Positions 59,961-64,000 of a stretch of 64,000 nt of DNA are shown piece after piece. Both the position numbers and the translations under genes were made by a program. The first letter of the stretch is position 1. Each line of letters starts with the position of its first letter. The notes beneath the pieces were generated by a model. The model was not told the origin of the DNA. It saw only the letters and a list, made by a program, of their open reading frames with translations, and did not search any database. Source of the stretch: Azospirillaceae bacterium (GTDB taxonomy: Bacteria; Pseudomonadota; Alphaproteobacteria; Azospirillales; Azospirillaceae); NCBI GenBank assembly GCA_028283825.1, contig JAPWJW010000003.1, positions 558,001 to 622,000 of the forward strand. The letters are read 5' to 3'.

Positions 59961-62900
59961 TCAGGCGCTGGGTTCCAGCACCGGCGCCTCACCAGCCTGG
60001 AAGGTGCCCAGCTCGATATGGACGCGGGTACCGGCGCCGGGCACGCTGTCCAGGCTCAACTCACCCCGCAGGGGTCCGGTCACCAGGTTGTGCACGATGT
60101 GCAGGCCCAGGCCCGACCCACCCTCCCCCTGCTTGGTGGTGAAGAAGGGCTCGAACGCTTGCGCGGCCAGGTCGGCGGTCATTCCCCGGCCATTGTCGGC
60201 CACGGTGACGCTGGCCCGGCCACCGGGGGTGCGTGCCACCTCGATATGGATTTCAGGCTCGGCAACGTCGTCGAAGGCATGGACGACGGCGTTCTGGATC
60301 AGGTTGGTCAGCACCTGGGCCAACTGCCCGGGCCGTGTGGGTATGGTGAAGCCCGCAGGGCCATCGACGGTGACGGCGACGCCATGCCCCTTCAGCAGCG
60401 GGTCCAGACTCAACAGCGTCTCACGCAGATATTCGGTGAGGGCGACGGCCCGCACCCGCTCACTGGCCTGATCCACCGACAATTGCTTGAAGCTCTGCAC
60501 CAGGTCGGCGGCCCGGCGCAGATTGCGGTTCAGGATGACGCAGCCGTCCTGGGCCTGGTCCAGGAACTCATCCAGATCGACCCGCCGCAGTCGACGCTCC
60601 GCCACGGCGCTGCCCAGCGCCTCCACCTCACCCTGAAGCTGCGACGCCAGGGTGACGGCGACGCCCAGCGGCGTGTTTATCTCATGCGCCACCACCGCCA
60701 CCAGGTTGCCCAGCGACGCCAGTTTTTCCTGCTGCACCAGGCGGGCAAGCGCGTTTTCCAGGTTGGCCAGGGTCTGCGCCGCCTCATTGCGCGCCTGTTC
60801 CACGTCGCGGAAGGCGGCGGCGTTGGTGATGGCCACGGCGGCGAAGGCGGCCATGGAGCGCAGGGCCTCCACCTGGCGGGGCAGGGCCGGATCCGGCCGG
60901 CTGAGCCTCACCTCCACCACGCCCACGCGGCGGGCCCCTGCCCGCAGTGGCGCGAACAGCAGGATGCCATCCGGCCCGACAATGGTTGACGCCCCGTCCA
61001 CCGCCCGCTGATACAGCGGGTCATCGGCCGGCAGCGCAGGCCCATTCGGGGGCTCCGTCCCGCCGGGATAGACGACGGTCAATTGCGCCTCGCGGGCATC
61101 GAACAGCGCCACGCGCAGGCCGGCGGTCGGCATCAGTTCCGCCACGTGGGTATGCAGGGCCCGGCAGATGGCCTCCCGCTCCAGCGAGGCCGACAGGTCG
61201 CGGCCCGCGTCGCCCACCCGGCGCAAGGTGGCGGCAGACGCGGCCAGGTCGGCCGTGCGGGCATCCACCAGTTCCTCCAGCGCCCGCTGCCGCCGCCGGT
61301 GCCAGGCCAGCCGTCCCCAGAAGGCCAAGGCCACGCCCCCCACCACCGTGCCGGTGGCCAGCACGTGGAACCACCAGGTCTGGTACCAGGCCGGCAGCAC
61401 GGTCACCGGCAGGCTGAGCACGTCGGCGTTCCACAGCCCATCCTTGTTGGTGCCGCGCGCCAGCAGGCGGTAATGGCCGGGCGCCAGGTTGGTGTAGACG
61501 GCGCGGCGGCGCGGCGCGTCCTTTTCCATCCAGCCGCTGTCGAACCCCTCCAGCATGACGGCGTAGCGGTTGCGGTCGGGGGCGGAGAAGTCCAGGGCCG
61601 TCACCTCGACCTCGAACCCCTTGTCACCCGGGTTCAGCACCAGCGGCGCGGATCGCAGTGCCGCCGGCGGGATGCTGCGCCCATCCACCCGTACTTCGGT
61701 CACGGCCAGGGGCGGGGCATAACGCCAGTCGGCGATATCGTCGGGTGACACCACGGTCATGCCGCCGTCGCCCGCGAACAGCAGCATGCCGTCCGGCGTC
61801 ATGGCGGAGGCGTTTTCCCAATACCGGCGGATCAGGGCGTTTTCCGCCGGGCCCAGCACCCGCACCGCCAGGGTGTCGGTATCGATGCGCACCAGTTCGT
61901 CGGCCGTGGTGGCCCAGACATGGTTGTGGCCGTCATAGGTCAGGTTGTTGATGCGCAGGCTGGGCAGGCCGTCGCGGCGATCCAACACGCGGAAGCGGGG
62001 TTTCCCATCCGCTCCCCTGCCCTCCAGGATGCCGATGCCGCCCTGGGCCGTGCCCACCCACAGCCGGCCGTGGCCGTCCTCCACCAGGCTGTTGACGTAG
62101 TCATGGGGCAATGAGGCCGCGTCGTCCTTGTCGTGTGCCAGGCGCTCCACGGCACCGGTGGCCGGATCCAGCCGGTTCAGCCCATGCTCCGTTCCGGCCC
62201 ACACGATACCGCCATGGTCCACCGCCAGGGCGATGATGCGGTCGTCGGCCAGGCCGGCGGGATTGGCGGGATCGCGCCGGTACAGTGTCTTGGCGCCGTC
62301 GCCATCGATCCGTACCAGGCCGGAGAAGGTGCCGGCCCAGGTGACGCCGCCGGCCGTGACGACACGGGCGATGTAGGGATAAGGGTTGGCGGTGGGCAGC
62401 GTCTCACGCACCACCTGCTCCCCTCCCGTCCCGCCCGTATGAATACGGTAGAGGCCACGCGGTGTCCCGGCCCAGACGGCACCGCCGTCCCGGTCGTCCT
62501 GCCGGGCCAGGGCCAGCACGTCCAACTGCGGCAGGCTGTGCGCCGGATCGGCGTTGGTGCCGCCAGCCAGCAGGCGGCGGGCATGCCGGGTCCCCGGATC
62601 GAACAGCACGATGGCCCCGTCGCCGCCCAGCCACAAGGTGCCGTCCGGCGCCACGGCCAGGCTCTTGATGGTGGGCAGATCGCCCAAAGGCGGTCGCCCA
62701 TTGCCGGTGAACAGGGTCATCAGCGCGGCGTTGGTGGGGTTGTGCACATCCAGCCCGGAATCACCCCCCACCCAGATCAGGCCGCTGCGGTCCTTGATGA
62801 TGGCGCGCAGGCTGTCGTTGGCCAGGGTGGCGGGAATGTCGGCCTCATGCCGGATGGTGCGGTAAAGGCCGCGGGCCACATCGACTTCCGCGATGCCATT

Positions 62901-63836
62901 GCCCAGCGTCGCCACCCACAGCACGCCCGGCCGCACCTCCACCGCGCCCCGCATGGTGACGGCGGACAGCGGCGGTTCGCCGGCCGTCTCCGGCTGGATG
63001 ATGCGCAGGCTATGGTCCCGGGGATCGTAGACGCCCAGGCCGCTGCGGTCGCCGCCCAGCCACAGGCGGCCGTCGCCCCCCTCCTCGATCTGCCAGATAC
63101 TGTCGGCCAGCAAGGCGGCGCCGGGGTTCCCCGCGTCCTGGATCACAGGTGGCGCGAACGTGGTGGCGCCGGCCGGCCGTACCACCAGGCCCTTGGCCGT
63201 GCCGGCCCATAGCGTGCCGCCGGCATCCAGGTGCACGGCGAAGACGGTGCTGTGTGGCAGGGCGTCGGCACCGCCCTTGTCATCATGGCGCACATGTTCC
63301 AGCACGCGGCCATCGCCGGCGACGTGGTCCAGGCCGCCCCGGGTCGCCACCCAGACGCCGTCGCCGCCATCGTCGGAAATGTCGTAGATGGTGGCGGCGC
63401 TGACACCCGCCGGGCCCGGCGCCACGGTGGTGAAACGTTCCGTCACCGGATCATAGAGCGCCAGGCCCCCGACATGGGTCCCCACCCACAGCCGGCCGGC
63501 GGCATCGACATGCAGGGCGCGGATGACGCCGTCCGGCAGGCTGCCCGGCTCATCGGCATCGGGCTGGAACACCCGCATGCGATAGCCGTCGAACCGCGCC
63601 AGGCCATTGGTCGTTCCGATCCAGATGAAACCCTGCCGGTCCTGTGCCAGGGAAAAGATGGTGTCGCTGGGCAAGCCCCGGCTGCGGTCGATGTGTTCGA
63701 AGACCGTCTGCCCCAGGGCCCGCCACGGCGCCACGCGCGCCGGCGTGGCACCCGCCGGGGACACGTCCGCCCGCCCGGGCCCCGGCCATCCCAGGGCCGC
63801 CAGACAAACGGCGACGATCAGGAGCACTACCCGCAT
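59961..63836 (-). CDS. Very large Reg_prop-type two-component sensor histidine kinase with GAF domain
   Basis: 1291 residues from the ATG at 63836; a signal peptide (RVVLLIVAVCLAALGWPGPG) is followed by about 14 Reg_prop/propeller repeats (IWIGTTNGLARFDGYR; LWVGTHVGGLALYDPVTE; VWAGTEHGLNRLDPATGAVE), a Y_Y_Y domain (NRYAVMLEGFDSGWMEKDAP), one transmembrane segment (FHVLATGTVVGGVALAFWGR), a GAF-like region, then a HisKA core (ASLGNLVAVVAHEINTPLGV) and HATPase (LTNLIQNAVVHAFDDVAEPE; DNGRGM; TTKQGEGGSGLGLHIVHNLV). It senses a periplasmic ligand, often a polysaccharide fragment in this family, and signals to an unlinked response regulator. No receiver or AraC output is fused, unlike the Bacteroides hybrid systems. 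Confidence 0.93.
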   Translation of the reverse strand: MRVVLLIVAVCLAALGWPGPGRADVSPAGATPARVAPWRALGQTVFEHIDRSRGLPSDTIFSLAQDRQGFIWIGTTNGLARFDGYRMRVFQPDADEPGSLPDGVIRALHVDAAGRLWVGTHVGGLALYDPVTERFTTVAPGPAGVSAATIYDISDDGGDGVWVATRGGLDHVAGDGRVLEHVRHDDKGGADALPHSTVFAVHLDAGGTLWAGTAKGLVVRPAGATTFAPPVIQDAGNPGAALLADSIWQIEEGGDGRLWLGGDRSGLGVYDPRDHSLRIIQPETAGEPPLSAVTMRGAVEVRPGVLWVATLGNGIAEVDVARGLYRTIRHEADIPATLANDSLRAIIKDRSGLIWVGGDSGLDVHNPTNAALMTLFTGNGRPPLGDLPTIKSLAVAPDGTLWLGGDGAIVLFDPGTRHARRLLAGGTNADPAHSLPQLDVLALARQDDRDGGAVWAGTPRGLYRIHTGGTGGEQVVRETLPTANPYPYIARVVTAGGVTWAGTFSGLVRIDGDGAKTLYRRDPANPAGLADDRIIALAVDHGGIVWAGTEHGLNRLDPATGAVERLAHDKDDAASLPHDYVNSLVEDGHGRLWVGTAQGGIGILEGRGADGKPRFRVLDRRDGLPSLRINNLTYDGHNHVWATTADELVRIDTDTLAVRVLGPAENALIRRYWENASAMTPDGMLLFAGDGGMTVVSPDDIADWRYAPPLAVTEVRVDGRSIPPAALRSAPLVLNPGDKGFEVEVTALDFSAPDRNRYAVMLEGFDSGWMEKDAPRRRAVYTNLAPGHYRLLARGTNKDGLWNADVLSLPVTVLPAWYQTWWFHVLATGTVVGGVALAFWGRLAWHRRRQRALEELVDARTADLAASAATLRRVGDAGRDLSASLEREAICRALHTHVAELMPTAGLRVALFDAREAQLTVVYPGGTEPPNGPALPADDPLYQRAVDGASTIVGPDGILLFAPLRAGARRVGVVEVRLSRPDPALPRQVEALRSMAAFAAVAITNAAAFRDVEQARNEAAQTLANLENALARLVQQEKLASLGNLVAVVAHEINTPLGVAVTLASQLQGEVEALGSAVAERRLRRVDLDEFLDQAQDGCVILNRNLRRAADLVQSFKQLSVDQASERVRAVALTEYLRETLLSLDPLLKGHGVAVTVDGPAGFTIPTRPGQLAQVLTNLIQNAVVHAFDDVAEPEIHIEVARTPGGRASVTVADNGRGMTADLAAQAFEPFFTTKQGEGGSGLGLHIVHNLVTGPLRGELSLDSVPGAGTRVHIELGTFQAGEAPVLEPSA

Positions 63837-64000
63837 GAATGCGAACCACCAGGGTAACGGCAATCGCCGGAGTCACCACGGCAGGTGGCCCGAACAATCT
63901 TGGATTTTATAGGAAACGGGCCTCCACGCCACTGAATCAGTGATAAATTATCCAATAGACATAGACAGGATGGGGGATAAGGGGCTGGGCTCCAGCGCCG

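Overview
The window reads as chromosomal DNA of a high-GC alphaproteobacterium, most likely near Azospirillaceae (Nitrospirillum/Niveispirillum-like). This is inferred from an EcfG-type sigma factor with a NepR-like partner, an HWE-family kinase, a TonB receptor of the Xanthomonas/Caulobacter large-receptor type, and overall codon and GC style. No rRNA, tRNA or CRISPR array was seen.

Region 1-28.6 kb is a plant cell-wall (pectin) utilisation locus. It holds a PL1 pectate lyase (cut by the window edge), a chemoreceptor, a LacI-family regulator, uxaC-kduI-kduD, an OprB-type porin, a TRAP transporter with an FAH-family hydratase, kdgK-uxuB, a secreted alpha/beta esterase, a GH9 cellulase, a Tat-exported type-B carboxylesterase and a large TonB-dependent receptor. 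Eight near-identical copies of the 10-mer TGACACCGGT, most extended by TTTCC or TTACC/TAACC, sit at the heads of these transcription units. They are probably the operators of the LacI regulator encoded inside the locus. Together the genes cover polymer cleavage, outer- and inner-membrane uptake, isomerisation of unsaturated uronates (KduI/KduD) and saturated uronates (UxaC/UxuB), and phosphorylation of KDG (KdgK). A toxin-antitoxin pair and a TetR/GST/SDR group are embedded at 8.4-11.7 kb.

Region 28.6-39 kb is a mixed housekeeping/accessory stretch: a frameshifted nitronate monooxygenase, slyX, an AraC regulator, a stress block (DUF3309 peptide, EcfG sigma factor, NepR-like anti-sigma factor), VOC and SRPBCC small proteins, a serine beta-lactamase-like hydrolase, a frameshifted BNR/sialidase-like gene and a glycosyltransferase.

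Region 39-48 kb contains a secreted alpha/beta hydrolase and a striking duplication: two divergent pairs of a membrane-anchored LytTR regulator and an acyltransferase-3-family membrane protein, with an HWE histidine kinase between the pairs. A second chemoreceptor follows.

Region 48-64 kb has an XRE regulator, a ProQ/FinO-domain protein with an IF2-like N-terminus and an RG-rich linker, a group II intron inserted beside a bidirectional terminator, a multi-domain hybrid kinase, a His-rich Spy-like protein, a divergent MFS exporter/regulator pair with repeat operators, an M28 peptidase and a giant Reg_prop sensor kinase.

Three genes (uxuB, nitronate monooxygenase, BNR protein) are each interrupted by a 1-2 base indel. 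These are either assembly errors or recent inactivation.
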